Positions 44,001 through 52,518 of a stretch of DNA of 64,000 bases are shown here, one piece after another (the first letter of the stretch is position 1; each line of letters opens with the position of its first letter). Both the position numbers and the translations under genes were made by a program. The DNA is from Saprospirales bacterium. GTDB lineage: Bacteria; Bacteroidota; Bacteroidia; Chitinophagales; Saprospiraceae. Location of the stretch: NCBI GenBank assembly GCA_016711045.1, contig JADJTT010000006.1, forward strand, positions 434,001-498,000, in the 5' to 3' direction. The notes under the pieces were generated by a model. It was not told the origin of the DNA, made no database searches, and worked only from the letters and a program-made list of their open reading frames with translations.

Positions 44001-47000
44001 GCCGAGCTGTGCAAACGGGACCACCCAGTTTGAGGATCGTTCCACCTTCGTCCCTACCGAATCAATCATTGCATGGGATTGGGATTTTGGCGATCCTGCC
44101 AGCGGGGCAGCGAATACCTCCAGTCTAACTTCGCCTACCCATTTTTACGCCACAGATGGCTTCTACAACGTGACCCTGACCATCACTGCCGGGAGCGGTT
44201 GCCAGTCGACTATTACCAAGCAAATTGAAGTGCATCCGCTACCAACGATGGCGTTTGACCTGCCGCAGGTGACTTGCGAGGGCACGCCCCTGCCGTTTGA
44301 GGCGATGGTGCCGGCCGAGGTGATCGGGGTGGGCTGGCAGTTTGGCGATCCGGCGAGCGGGAGTGCGGATCAATCGAGCAATTTTTCTACCTTTCACGCC
44401 TTTTCCGGGGCGGGGAATTACGATATCAACCTGTTTGCTACCACTATTTACGGTTGTTCGGATGGGATTCAGCAAAGTATCTCCATCGATCCAAACGGGT
44501 TGAGTGGCGCTATTTCGTCCGTTCCTGCGCCGCCCCAGGTTTGCGAAGGCGACCTGGTGGCACTGACGGCTCCCCCTGGTGGAGTATCTTGGTCCTGGAC
44601 GGAAGGGCAGAATACGGAGTCGATAGATGTAACCCAAGAAGAAATTTATTCCGTAACCATCACTGACGCCATGGGCTGCGAATATGCGCCCGACCCCATT
44701 TCGGTCGATGTGATTCCAGCCCCCAATGCCGTCATCTCGGCGGTGGAATACAACGAATACGGACAGCCGGTCGGTATTTTCTACAATGCGTATTCGACCT
44801 GTGAGGGCGAAGATGTGTACCTGCAGATCGAAGGGAGCCCAGGCTATACTTACACCTGGTCGAATGGGGATATCGGCAATGAAACCGTTTTTGCCGATTG
44901 GCGAAATAACCCGCTTCCTGTCGGGTCACATGACATTATCGTGCAGGTGGTAGATCAGATTACGGGATGTACCAGCACGATCGGGCCGTTTCCGGTGACA
45001 GTCAATGCGCTTCCGAATCCCTTCCCGATCCAGGCTTCCAATGCGCCGGCTTGCGCCGGACAGCCGGTCACGCTTTCCGTACCGAATCCTGACCCAGGGC
45101 TCCTATATGTATGGACCACAGGAGAAGCTGCTACAAGCATCGAGGTGGTATTGACCGGACAGTACAACGTCGTGGCCATCAATTCCAGTGGCTGCCGACG
45201 GGAGAGCGATACGCCCATTACCATTGAGCCAGGCCCCTACCTGGGTGCTGTCCCCTCGGGGTGTCATACGCAGTGCAAGCCCGATACGATCTGTTTGCCC
45301 AATCTGCCCGGCGTGGTGAGCTATCAATGGTATTACAACGGTTCACCCGTGCCAGGCGGAACCATTGCCGACCTGCCCATTACCGAAAGCGGTACTTATT
45401 ATTTGGAAATGGTTGATTGGATGGGCTGCACGGCCACGTCCGACCCACTGTACCTGGATCTGTTTGACGGATTTGGCTCCATTTCCGGGAATGTGTATAT
45501 GGATGTGAACGAAAACGGGATCATAGACGGACCGGATACACTGGTGCAAAATATCGGGATCGAATTGTGGGAAAATGGACTGTTGGTTGACGACATACTA
45601 AGTGGACCCAATGGCGCGTACATTTTCCCCAATATTCTATCGACCGATTATACCGTACAACTCGATACCAACAGCATTCCGGGCGTTGCGTCCTATTACC
45701 AAATTTGGCAGGCGACCGCCAGCCTGGTGGGTTGTGATGATAGCGAGCAGTTGGATTGGCTCCTGACGCCGACTTGTGTGGCTAATTCGGCGACTTTGGC
45801 CCTTGCTGCCTGTCCCGGCGAATTGATCGATTACCAGGGGACGTCTATTCCCGCCGGGGGGAGCCAGGTCTTTACCCTGCAAAATTACCAGGGCTGCGAT
45901 TCCCTCCTGACTGTTATAGTGGGGGTTTTGCCAACCGATCAGACTACGCTGCACCTGGATGCTTGCCAGGGAAGTACAGTGGCATACAATGGACAGCAAC
46001 TTCCTGCGGGTAGTCAGGCAACATTTACTTTTGAAAATTTCAACGGCTGCGACTCCGTAGTCACGGTCATTGTCGATGAATTGCTGCCAGACCAGGTGGC
46101 CTTACAGCTAAGTGGTTGCGAGGGGGAACCGGTGATCTATAATGGAACCTCTTTGCTTCCAGGTACTCAAACCACTTTTACCTTAACGAACAGTGCTGGC
46201 TGTGATTCGCTGGTGACGGTGACCGTACAGACGCTTTTCGCAGACACGACGGAAGTGGAACTGGAAGTATGTCCCAATGAGACGATTACCTACCTGGGTC
46301 TGGTGTTGGAGGCAGGCGATGAAGCGGAGGTCGTGTTGACCAATATCCAGGGCTGCGATTCACTGATCCTGATCTCGGTGGTTGCTTATCCATCCGTGTC
46401 GTGGGATGCTGCTTCAGATCCCAGTTGTTGGAATACCGATAACGGGAGTATTACGCTGAGCGTCCTTCAAGGTGACGGGCCGTTTCTGTTTTCGTGGAAT
46501 GGGAGCCCGCCTTCAGGCGAGCTGCAGTACGAAGGATTGGCTGCGGGAAATTACACCCTGGAATTGACGGACGGGTACGATTGCCCCTATGGCGGAAATG
46601 TGATTGTGGAGGCCATTCCTCCCATTGAAGGAAATGTGGAGGTAGGAAGTTGGGATTGCCGGTCGGCCAGTGCTACGGTTTACGCGTCTTTCCTTACCGG
46701 GCAGGGATCGATCACCTGGCCCGACGGCTCTGTGGGGCCGTGGTGGGATGCCAAGGCGCCCGGCGCCTATTCGGTGGAACTGAGCAATGATTGTGAAACC
46801 GTGAAGCGTAGTTTTGAGGTAGTGGTGGCAGAAGACGAGGTGCTGAGCCCGATTTACTTACCCAATATTTTCTCCCCCAATTACGACGGAGTCAACGACG
46901 AATTCCGGGGCTATGCAGCCGTAGGCGTGGACGTATTGACGTATGAATTAATGGTGTTCGACCGTTGGGGCAACCTCTTGTTCCAGGCAGATAAGTTGGA

Positions 47001-47136
47001 AAGTGGATGGGATGGTCGATATGAGGTCAAGGACCTGGATACGGGCGTATATGTATATTACCTGCGCGCCAACGTAGTGAGTTGTGGGCAGGAGCGGTCC
47101 ATATTTAAAGAAGGAGACATTACCTTGATTCGATAA
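41002..47136 (+). CDS. Giant T9SS-secreted Ig/PKD-repeat surface protein
   Basis: The 2044-residue protein has a signal peptide (LILIVFLSFVRLANAQ). Residues ~25-920 are about ten ~85-residue Ig-like repeats with the recurring C-x-G-x-x-x-x-Y and ...TVxW pattern. Two to three PKD domains (DWDFGDPASGAANTSS, GWQFGDPASGSADQSS) follow. Next are further Ig-like repeats, one SdrD-type domain (GNVYMDVNENGIIDGPD) and four tandem ~52-residue repeats (residues ~1593-1800). Each of those ends in GCDS-L/V-x-x-V. The end is a type B T9SS sorting domain (PNIFSPNYDGVNDEF, MVFDRWGNLLF). It is therefore exported and surface-anchored or released, probably as an adhesin related to gliding proteins. Confidence 0.92.
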   Translation: MRKPLTPKPILILIVFLSFVRLANAQLDTVFIVGPTEVCLGQCATYFVEGLSPNCPNPSIWFLSNGITLGSSGGTLNSITICWDQIISNQPGVYTLFAEVDCFTNVIPLTVVVQGFSQPEIIPISNSPCGVDSLNTSADCQKACAFSTITYYTPVSNPPSSNFLNWTVSGAESYTVENNFITVTWGGPGQGYIGLFIDGICPGENSICVELLDEPTADFSTQPPANAGVVSICEGQTVFFENQSLGAEVYGWFFDVLGVSAEVDPDFTFLTPGSYEVSLVARNECGCSDTTTLIVEVEAAEPPTLDCVGAVCAGETVTYTTGANCTSFAWNVVGAANVLGGGGPADNFITIEWVDGPYGFIELDVSACATSYCTATLVERIPIMTPNAPIEGPAEVCRSETATYAVPEYDGSSYVWTVSNLGQILSGQGTNQISVLWDGPITTGLTQWVQVEYDNCFLECAGMSNLPVGILNEFYISGPILVCEGASTDYAAINVYPLGGMNWNWEVQSSDGTALWASAGSSSIATINWIFGPGKYRLVANTASPGLYCQDSYSIIVDVKALPGPPNGIIGATLICPGNPYSYTADSGQPNSTFTWTVHNGGAVTTEEGNSIIINWGPAPPYELAVTQTHPAAPVCASPPAMLSVQPLTTLTVNGPSESCIESTSIFTADDIGATGYSWTTIPFDAGTVLSGAGTSTVEILWHVSGPVTVEVSVCGQLAAANLNIEPEPVPDPLYPSGICQGGTEQITTLTPFASYQWLDENGVLLSTDPDPQLGPGTYELVVTNTAGCEGNTSFTIESYPIPDILVSTPDPTGYCTGHPPATLYATTTGLGYSYQWFYNGNPVGADATSLVDMGFGNYWVAATDVNGCTAISNTLEVFEYCPPSGATCGGGCSNPGGGGGSIITNCEPGTSVQFQILPPTGNCAEGVFEDISPDLLPGTHEWRFGDGTITTDPGPIVTHFYTQAGFYDVVLIGTSISTGEKCWDAHIFTVPAAADFYSAPSCANGTTQFEDRSTFVPTESIIAWDWDFGDPASGAANTSSLTSPTHFYATDGFYNVTLTITAGSGCQSTITKQIEVHPLPTMAFDLPQVTCEGTPLPFEAMVPAEVIGVGWQFGDPASGSADQSSNFSTFHAFSGAGNYDINLFATTIYGCSDGIQQSISIDPNGLSGAISSVPAPPQVCEGDLVALTAPPGGVSWSWTEGQNTESIDVTQEEIYSVTITDAMGCEYAPDPISVDVIPAPNAVISAVEYNEYGQPVGIFYNAYSTCEGEDVYLQIEGSPGYTYTWSNGDIGNETVFADWRNNPLPVGSHDIIVQVVDQITGCTSTIGPFPVTVNALPNPFPIQASNAPACAGQPVTLSVPNPDPGLLYVWTTGEAATSIEVVLTGQYNVVAINSSGCRRESDTPITIEPGPYLGAVPSGCHTQCKPDTICLPNLPGVVSYQWYYNGSPVPGGTIADLPITESGTYYLEMVDWMGCTATSDPLYLDLFDGFGSISGNVYMDVNENGIIDGPDTLVQNIGIELWENGLLVDDILSGPNGAYIFPNILSTDYTVQLDTNSIPGVASYYQIWQATASLVGCDDSEQLDWLLTPTCVANSATLALAACPGELIDYQGTSIPAGGSQVFTLQNYQGCDSLLTVIVGVLPTDQTTLHLDACQGSTVAYNGQQLPAGSQATFTFENFNGCDSVVTVIVDELLPDQVALQLSGCEGEPVIYNGTSLLPGTQTTFTLTNSAGCDSLVTVTVQTLFADTTEVELEVCPNETITYLGLVLEAGDEAEVVLTNIQGCDSLILISVVAYPSVSWDAASDPSCWNTDNGSITLSVLQGDGPFLFSWNGSPPSGELQYEGLAAGNYTLELTDGYDCPYGGNVIVEAIPPIEGNVEVGSWDCRSASATVYASFLTGQGSITWPDGSVGPWWDAKAPGAYSVELSNDCETVKRSFEVVVAEDEVLSPIYLPNIFSPNYDGVNDEFRGYAAVGVDVLTYELMVFDRWGNLLFQADKLESGWDGRYEVKDLDTGVYVYYLRANVVSCGQERSIFKEGDITLIR

Positions 47137-47191
47137 ACCTGAACCTGCTACAAGGACCTCAAGAGATTCCTTGTTAGCTCCTTAATAAGGA

Positions 47192-47219
47192 AGTCCCGCC
47201 TTTTTGGCGGGACTCTTTT
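47192..47219. terminator. Bidirectional terminator between convergent genes
   Basis: Stem AGTCCCGCC / GGCGGGACT (47192-47200 with 47206-47214, five-T loop) is followed by CTTTTA. It lies between the stop of the adhesin gene at 47136 and the stop of the minus-strand gene at 47218, so it can serve both. Confidence 0.75.
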
Positions 47220-48222
47220 ACTTTTTATCGTCGTCATCGCCATCGTCAATAATGGCATCGTCGATGAGGTGGTCGCCATCCCCGTCGAGGTCGTCGAAGC
47301 CTTTGATCGCCCCTCCGTTATCCTTTTTCTTGGGCTCATGGGTGGGATCTTCCGAGAGGGTGATCTTCCCTTCTTCCGTTTTTTTGCCCGTGCCATGGTA
47401 GTCGCCTTCTGCGAACCGTTTCGCTTTCTCAAAAAAGTCGTCTTTTCCGGCTAGTTCGCTTTTGCCCAGATTGGGTGAAGTTTTGGGCGGTTCGTCGGTA
47501 AACTCCTTGGCTTTGGACATGAAGTCCTCCATTTGGGAGGTCGTCTCGTCTATCGTCTTTTTAGCGTCTTTTACGATGGATGATTCGGCTTCTTCTTTAG
47601 CGGCTTCCTCCTGCGCTTTATCGAAGAGCGCTTCAAATTTATCGCTGGCTTTTTCCGCAGCGCCTTTGAATGTGTGGAGCATATCTTCCCCTTTTGTCTT
47701 GAGCTGTTCGCCCACTTTTTCGGCAAGCTCACTGGCTTTTTCCATGGCTTTATCGCCTGCGTCGAGTACCTTTTCGCCTACTTTCTCCGCGGTAGAAGCA
47801 GCTTTTTTCAGCAAAGGGTTGATTTCGGGTTCCTGCGGCTCATCCGGAGCTTCGAGCAGGAGATCGGGGTCAGTGATAGGGGGGTGTGAAGCGGTGGTAT
47901 CTGCCGGTTTGGTTTCCGTGGGCTTGGGTTCGGGTTCCTTTTCATCGAAAATGTCATTGGTGACATCTTCGGCAAAGGATTTGGCCGAGTCGTAAGCTTT
48001 CTCACCTGCAGTGAGGATCTTACCTCCCACATCTTCTGCGATATCCCGGGCTTTCTCCAGCACATCGCCGGCTTTATCTTTGGCTTTTTCAAACATTTCG
48101 CCCGAGCGTTCCATGAGTTCTTCTCCGGCTTCTTTTCCGGCATCCACGGCTTTGTTAGCGGCCGATTTTCCCACAGCTTTGGCTCCGAAGAGGAGCTTTT
48201 TCATGTCGTTTATTATTCCCAT
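47218..48222 (-). CDS. LEA/apolipoprotein-like helical repeat protein with acidic tail
   Basis: The 334-residue protein is dominated by long amphipathic helices built from degenerate 11-residue repeats (for example AVDAGKEAGEELMERSGEMF, KAKDKAGDVLEKARDIAEDV, EKVGEKVLDAGDKAMEKASE). These are interrupted by a proline/acidic linker near residues 95-135. The tail is very acidic (DDLDGDGDHLIDDAIIDDGD) and could bind cations. It lacks a signal peptide. Composition resembles LEA-type desiccation or stress proteins and YtxH-like proteins, but no catalytic motif is present. Inferred roles are membrane or protein protection under stress. Confidence 0.72.
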   Translation of the reverse strand: MGIINDMKKLLFGAKAVGKSAANKAVDAGKEAGEELMERSGEMFEKAKDKAGDVLEKARDIAEDVGGKILTAGEKAYDSAKSFAEDVTNDIFDEKEPEPKPTETKPADTTASHPPITDPDLLLEAPDEPQEPEINPLLKKAASTAEKVGEKVLDAGDKAMEKASELAEKVGEQLKTKGEDMLHTFKGAAEKASDKFEALFDKAQEEAAKEEAESSIVKDAKKTIDETTSQMEDFMSKAKEFTDEPPKTSPNLGKSELAGKDDFFEKAKRFAEGDYHGTGKKTEEGKITLSEDPTHEPKKKDNGGAIKGFDDLDGDGDHLIDDAIIDDGDDDDKK

Positions 48223-48413
48223 GATCGTTATTTTTGGTTAATAGGGGCAATTTAGGTTTTTTATTATTTAGGTGGCCAATAATTCGCCAAATCCTGGTGG
48301 TTTATCGATAGGTGACATCTCCTGTAATCCAATAAACGGCGTTTAGACTTCAAACTCTCAAAAAACATGGTTAACTTTTCGCCAATCAACCATTCTTAAA
48401 AATATACAACGCT

Positions 48414-49796
48414 ATGTTTGACAAAAATATTTACCAGAAAAGAAGAGCGGGGCTCTTGGATAAAGTGGACAAAGGATTGATCCTGTTGCTCGGCAATGTG
48501 GACGTAGCCTACAATTATAAGGGCAACACCTATGCCCATTCCCGGCAGGACAGTTCGTTTCTCTATTACTTTGGGCTGCAACAAGCCGGACTGGCAGCTT
48601 TGCTGGACGTCGAATCAGGCGCCATAACACTCTTTGGCGATGACCTGACCCTCGAAGATGTCGTGTGGATGGGGCCGCATCCGAGCCTGGCCGAACTGGC
48701 ATCCGAGGTAGGTGTTCCCCAAACGGCGACCTTCGCACAGTTGGCGCCACAACTGGCAAAAGCAAAAAGCGCCGGTCGCCCCATTCACTTCCTGCCTCCC
48801 TACCGCTATCGCAATATGTTGTTGCTGCATCAATGGATGGACATTCCAGTGGATGATTTAAGTAAAAAAGCCTCCATAGCATTGGTGAAGGCTGTAGTGA
48901 GCCAACGCTCCCACAAGGGGCCGGAGGAAGTGGCAGAGATGGAAAAGGCACTGGCTGTCACTGCAGAGATGCACCTGTCCGTCATGAAAGGCGCCAAGCC
49001 CGGCCGGACCGAAGCGGAACTAGCTGGTCTTGCAGAAGGCATTGCCGCTTCCCATGGCGGTTACCTTTCCTATCCCATCATTCTTTCCATCAACGGACAT
49101 ATCCTGCACAATCATGACCATAGCAACGTGCTGAAAGCCGGCGACCTCCTGCTGGGTGATTTTGGAGCAGAAACCGCTAGCTGTTATGCCGGGGATATCA
49201 CGCGTACCTTCCCGGTCGGCGGCACGTTTTCTGCACAACAAAAAGCGATCTACGAGATCGTGTTGCATGCTGAAATGTCGGCTATTGAAGCCTGTCGCCC
49301 GGGCATTCGGTATCGGGATGTGCATCTTCAGGCTGCCCGCAATATGGCAGAAGGGCTAAAAGGGCTGGGCCTGATGAAGGGCGATCTGGATGATGCCGTC
49401 GCTCAGGGTGCCCATGCACTCTTTTTCCCTCACGGCCTGGGCCACATGATCGGCCTCGATGTACACGATATGGAAGATCTCGGCGAACAATACGTAGGCT
49501 ATACCGACTCGGTGCATCGTAGCGACCAATTTGGCACGGCCTACCTGCGCCTGGCACGCGAGCTGGAACCCGGATTTGTCTTCACCGTCGAGCCCGGTAT
49601 TTACTTCATTCCAGAATTGATTGATCAGTGGAGGACAGAAAAGAAATTTGAAGCGTTTATCAACTATGAGGCGATCAACCCCTACCGCCATTTCGGTGGG
49701 GTACGTGTGGAAGATAATGTGTTGATCACGGAATCGGGCTATCGGGTATTAGGCCCACCTATTCCGAAACAGGTGGAGGAGTTGGAGACGTTATAA
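48414..49796 (+). CDS. Xaa-Pro aminopeptidase family protein (M24B)
   Basis: The 460-residue cytosolic protein has the two-domain AMP_N/M24B layout. The creatinase-like N-terminal domain covers residues ~1-160 (MFDKNIYQKRRAGLLDKV). The pita-bread catalytic domain keeps the metal ligands: the first aspartate in LLGDFGAETASCYAGDITRTF with the second aspartate at its end, histidine in FFPHGLGHMIGLDVHD, glutamate in VFTVEPGIYF and the final glutamate in GVRVEDNVLI. It should release N-terminal residues preceding proline. It stands alone before the Ig-like secreted protein gene (10 bases). Confidence 0.93.
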   Translation: MFDKNIYQKRRAGLLDKVDKGLILLLGNVDVAYNYKGNTYAHSRQDSSFLYYFGLQQAGLAALLDVESGAITLFGDDLTLEDVVWMGPHPSLAELASEVGVPQTATFAQLAPQLAKAKSAGRPIHFLPPYRYRNMLLLHQWMDIPVDDLSKKASIALVKAVVSQRSHKGPEEVAEMEKALAVTAEMHLSVMKGAKPGRTEAELAGLAEGIAASHGGYLSYPIILSINGHILHNHDHSNVLKAGDLLLGDFGAETASCYAGDITRTFPVGGTFSAQQKAIYEIVLHAEMSAIEACRPGIRYRDVHLQAARNMAEGLKGLGLMKGDLDDAVAQGAHALFFPHGLGHMIGLDVHDMEDLGEQYVGYTDSVHRSDQFGTAYLRLARELEPGFVFTVEPGIYFIPELIDQWRTEKKFEAFINYEAINPYRHFGGVRVEDNVLITESGYRVLGPPIPKQVEELETL

Positions 49797-49806
49797 ATGC
49801 AATTTT

Positions 49807-50667
49807 ATGAAAAAGCTAATTCTTCTCCTCGTGTTGTTTGCCGGGTTGGAGATTTCTGCTATTGCGGACACTTTCTATGAATACCATACCATCTATTGTG
49901 GGGCCATCCTGGAATTGGGTCCGGTGGGTTATGTGGTTTGGAACCCTGCCACGGTGATAAAAGCGCCTTTGCATGGGCAGGCTTTTATTTTCACCGACTC
50001 CCCCTTCCCCGATTCGCTGGTCTACAAATCGGACTACGGCTATCTGGGGCAGGACACCTTTGTCGTGGCCTGCGCGCATGCCAATCAAATCACCTGTGAT
50101 ACGGGTATTTATATTATCTCTGTGGCAGGATGCCCACCCATTCAGTCGTTTACAGAAGTACACGAAATTGCTTGTGACAGCACCTTGCTCATTCCAGGGC
50201 TGGGGTTTCCCACCTGGGTGACACCGGAAATCATACAACCTCCTGCGCACGGAACAGCTAGCCTTTCCCTTGACAGTACACTTTGGCATACGCTCCAATA
50301 CCTGCCGGAGGCAGATTTTAATGGCATCGACACCATTGTCGTAGAATGCGCCCATGCCACGCAAATTACCTGTGAAACCGGGATTTTCATTATTCAGGTA
50401 TCTTGCTTAAACAGTGTAGGGGAGGTTCGATTAGGAAAAGACTGCCTCGTGTATCCAAACCCTGCCACCAGTTTTATTGTAATAGAAAGTGGGGAAGCAA
50501 TAGAAGAGGCAAGAATCTATTCCTTGAATGGGAGGGTTTTATGGGAAAAGCAATGGAGTGAAGGCACCTTTGTGGAAAAGTTGTCTGTCGACGGGCTTTC
50601 CCCAGGAATTTACCTGCTGGAAATTTGGGTTTCCGGAAAACGGAGCATGAGATTAATCGCGAAATAA
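49807..50667 (+). CDS. Secreted two-repeat protein with T9SS sorting domain
   Basis: The 286-residue protein has a signal peptide (LILLLVLFAGLEISAIA). Two ~85-residue repeats (residues ~22-108 and ~112-200) share PAHG/PLHG, the central GQDTFVVACAHANQITCDTG in repeat 1 and GIDTIVVECAHATQITCETG in repeat 2, and paired cysteines. The rest is a type IX sorting domain (CLVYPNPATSFIVIESGEAI to the C-terminus). Repeats of this kind resemble bacterial Ig-like (cadherin-type) folds. Its function is unknown; it is secreted or surface-linked. Confidence 0.82.
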   Translation: MKKLILLLVLFAGLEISAIADTFYEYHTIYCGAILELGPVGYVVWNPATVIKAPLHGQAFIFTDSPFPDSLVYKSDYGYLGQDTFVVACAHANQITCDTGIYIISVAGCPPIQSFTEVHEIACDSTLLIPGLGFPTWVTPEIIQPPAHGTASLSLDSTLWHTLQYLPEADFNGIDTIVVECAHATQITCETGIFIIQVSCLNSVGEVRLGKDCLVYPNPATSFIVIESGEAIEEARIYSLNGRVLWEKQWSEGTFVEKLSVDGLSPGIYLLEIWVSGKRSMRLIAK

Positions 50668-50683
50668 CCAAAATACCACCAAT

Positions 50684-51463
50684 ATGAAACAACTTGCAAT
50701 TGTGGCGGGTGCATTGGCCATCCTGGCAATGCCATCCTGTTTTTTGTTGAATGATGACGAGGTCTGTGTAAACGGTCGTGGAGACCGGGTTACGGAACTG
50801 TTAGCCATTCCCGATTTCACCGGAATTGAATTGAACATCGCCGCAGATGTATATATCGTGCAGGGACCAGCGCAGAAAATAGAAGTAGAAGCGCAGCAAA
50901 ATATTATTGATCTGCTCAAGCGGGACGTACGGGACGACGTTTGGAGGATTGAATTTGACCGCTGTACGTTCGACTATTCATTGGTGGAGATCACCATTAC
51001 CGTACCTGACCTGAACCTGATACGGATCAACTCTTCGGGAGATATCAATGGGCTCGGCCAGTTTTTAGCCAACGACATGGAATTAGTGCTCACCGGCTCA
51101 GGCGACCTTCAACTGGATTTGGTAGCCGGAAAAGTAAATACCCGGATCAGCGGCTCGGGCGACCTTGAGCTGGATGTGGACGCCAATGAACTGGATGCCA
51201 CCATCAGTGGTTCAGGGGATTTTCGCGCAGCTGGGCAGACGCAAGACCTAAATGTATTGACCAGTGGATCCGGGGATTTTAAAGGCTATGAGTTGGAGGC
51301 TAAAAATGCAGCGCTGAAAATTTCCGGATCCGGAGATATTCAATGCCTTGTGACCGATAATATGGACGTGACGATCACTGGCAGTGGGAGCGTCCACTAT
51401 AAAGGCTTCCCAGTAATTAATGTGACCATAACCGGTAGCGGCGATTTGGTGAACGAGAACTGA
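50684..51463 (+). CDS. DUF2807 (head GIN domain) lipoprotein
   Basis: The 259-residue protein begins with a lipoprotein signal (IVAGALAILAMPSCFLL; cysteine in MPSC). The DUF2807 domain follows from about residue 35 (FTGIELNIAADVYIVQG, IEVEAQQNIIDLLKRDV). It continues as a beta-helix-like run of short repeats with SGSGD or SGSGDL every ~20 residues (INSSGDINGLG, LTGSGDLQLDLV, ISGSGDLELDV, and so on). The family is common in Bacteroidota, and its role is unsettled. It starts 16 bases after the previous gene and ends before a strong terminator. Confidence 0.88.
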   Translation: MKQLAIVAGALAILAMPSCFLLNDDEVCVNGRGDRVTELLAIPDFTGIELNIAADVYIVQGPAQKIEVEAQQNIIDLLKRDVRDDVWRIEFDRCTFDYSLVEITITVPDLNLIRINSSGDINGLGQFLANDMELVLTGSGDLQLDLVAGKVNTRISGSGDLELDVDANELDATISGSGDFRAAGQTQDLNVLTSGSGDFKGYELEAKNAALKISGSGDIQCLVTDNMDVTITGSGSVHYKGFPVINVTITGSGDLVNEN

Positions 51464-51492
51464 AAAAGGGGGGCGGGAGGAGCCCCCCTTTT
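51464..51492 (+). terminator. Intrinsic terminator after the DUF2807 gene
   Basis: Arms AAAAGGGGGGC and GCCCCCCTTTT (51464-51474 with 51482-51492, 7-base loop) form an 11-bp stem ending in a T-tract, directly after the stop codon at 51461-51463. Confidence 0.85.
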
Positions 51493-51518
51493 AATTACTT
51501 TTATGAAGGACTACTTAC

Positions 51519-51526
51519 TATCTTTG
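51519..51526 (+). promoter_or_regulatory. TAnnTTTG -7 box for the Sua5-type gene
   Basis: TATCTTTG matches the Bacteroidota -7 consensus and lies 17 bases before the ATG at 51544. It also argues that translation begins at 51544 rather than at a TTG-type codon further upstream. Confidence 0.5.
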
Positions 51527-51543
51527 TGGCCAATTCTGGAAAA

Positions 51544-52500
51544 ATGATCGGCAAAGATTTACAGGTGGCCAAATCCCTGCTGGAGAAAGGGGAATTAGTC
51601 GCTATACCTACAGAAACGGTATACGGGCTGGCAGCCAATGCGTATAACGAAAAAGCCGTTTCGGAAATCTACCGGGTTAAAAACAGACCTTCTTTTGACC
51701 CCTTGATCGTGCATATTGGGCGATGGGAGCAAGTGAACGAATTTGTAAGAGAAATACCTGCCCCTGCACAAAAATTGGCCACGCTGTTTATGCCGGGTCC
51801 GCTGACCTTATTGTTGCCCAAAAACGAACGGCTTCCGGATATCGTTACTGCCGGTTCCCCACAGGTGGCCGTGCGGATACCCAACCACCTCCTTACTCAG
51901 GAATTACTCCATTTGCTTGACTTCCCATTGGCGGCTCCCAGCGCCAATCCGTTTGGATATATTAGCCCAACTACTGCACAGCACGTCGCCGATCAACTGG
52001 AGGAACGGGTGCCCTATATTCTGGACGGAGGCCCCTGTATCATTGGGATCGAGTCGACCATCCTGGGATTTGAAGACGGCATTCCTACCGTGTATCGAAA
52101 AGGCGGCTTGACCATCGAAATGATCGAGGCAGAGATCGGTCCGGTAGCTTTGAAACCCTATTCTACCTCACATCCCCAGGCGCCAGGTATGCTCCAAAGC
52201 CATTATGCGCCCAGAATTCCGTTAAAAACAGGGATAGTGCGGGAACTTTTGCCCGGTTTTGACCCTAATAGAACAGGTCTGCTGGTATTTCGGCATTTAG
52301 TGCCTGGTGTTCCGGCAGCACATCAGGTCGTTTTATCGGAAAACGGCGATTTCGCAGAAGCGGCGAGAAACCTCTTTGCCGGCATGCGTTATCTGGACGG
52401 CCTGGATCTGGAAATAATTCTGGCCGAACCTGTTCCGGAAATGGGGTTGGGACGCGCTATCAATGATCGCCTGAAAAGAGCTGCGGCTCAGGAAGGCTGA
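51544..52500 (+). CDS. L-threonylcarbamoyladenylate synthase (Sua5/YciO/YrdC family)
   Basis: From the ATG at 51544 the protein has 318 residues, which indicates the two-domain Sua5 type. The YrdC domain shows GELVAIPTETVYGLAANA, KNRPSFDPLIVHI, FMPGPLTLLL, VAVRIPNHLLTQ and PSANPFGYISPTTAQHVADQ. Then come GIESTILGFEDGIPTVYRKG and the C-terminal Sua5 domain with HYAPRIPL. It makes threonylcarbamoyl-AMP for the t6A modification of tRNA position 37 in the cytosol. It is followed by the MATE gene 18 bases later. Confidence 0.94.
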   Translation: MIGKDLQVAKSLLEKGELVAIPTETVYGLAANAYNEKAVSEIYRVKNRPSFDPLIVHIGRWEQVNEFVREIPAPAQKLATLFMPGPLTLLLPKNERLPDIVTAGSPQVAVRIPNHLLTQELLHLLDFPLAAPSANPFGYISPTTAQHVADQLEERVPYILDGGPCIIGIESTILGFEDGIPTVYRKGGLTIEMIEAEIGPVALKPYSTSHPQAPGMLQSHYAPRIPLKTGIVRELLPGFDPNRTGLLVFRHLVPGVPAAHQVVLSENGDFAEAARNLFAGMRYLDGLDLEIILAEPVPEMGLGRAINDRLKRAAAQEG

Positions 52501-52518
52501 TCGCACCGGGGAACCTTT

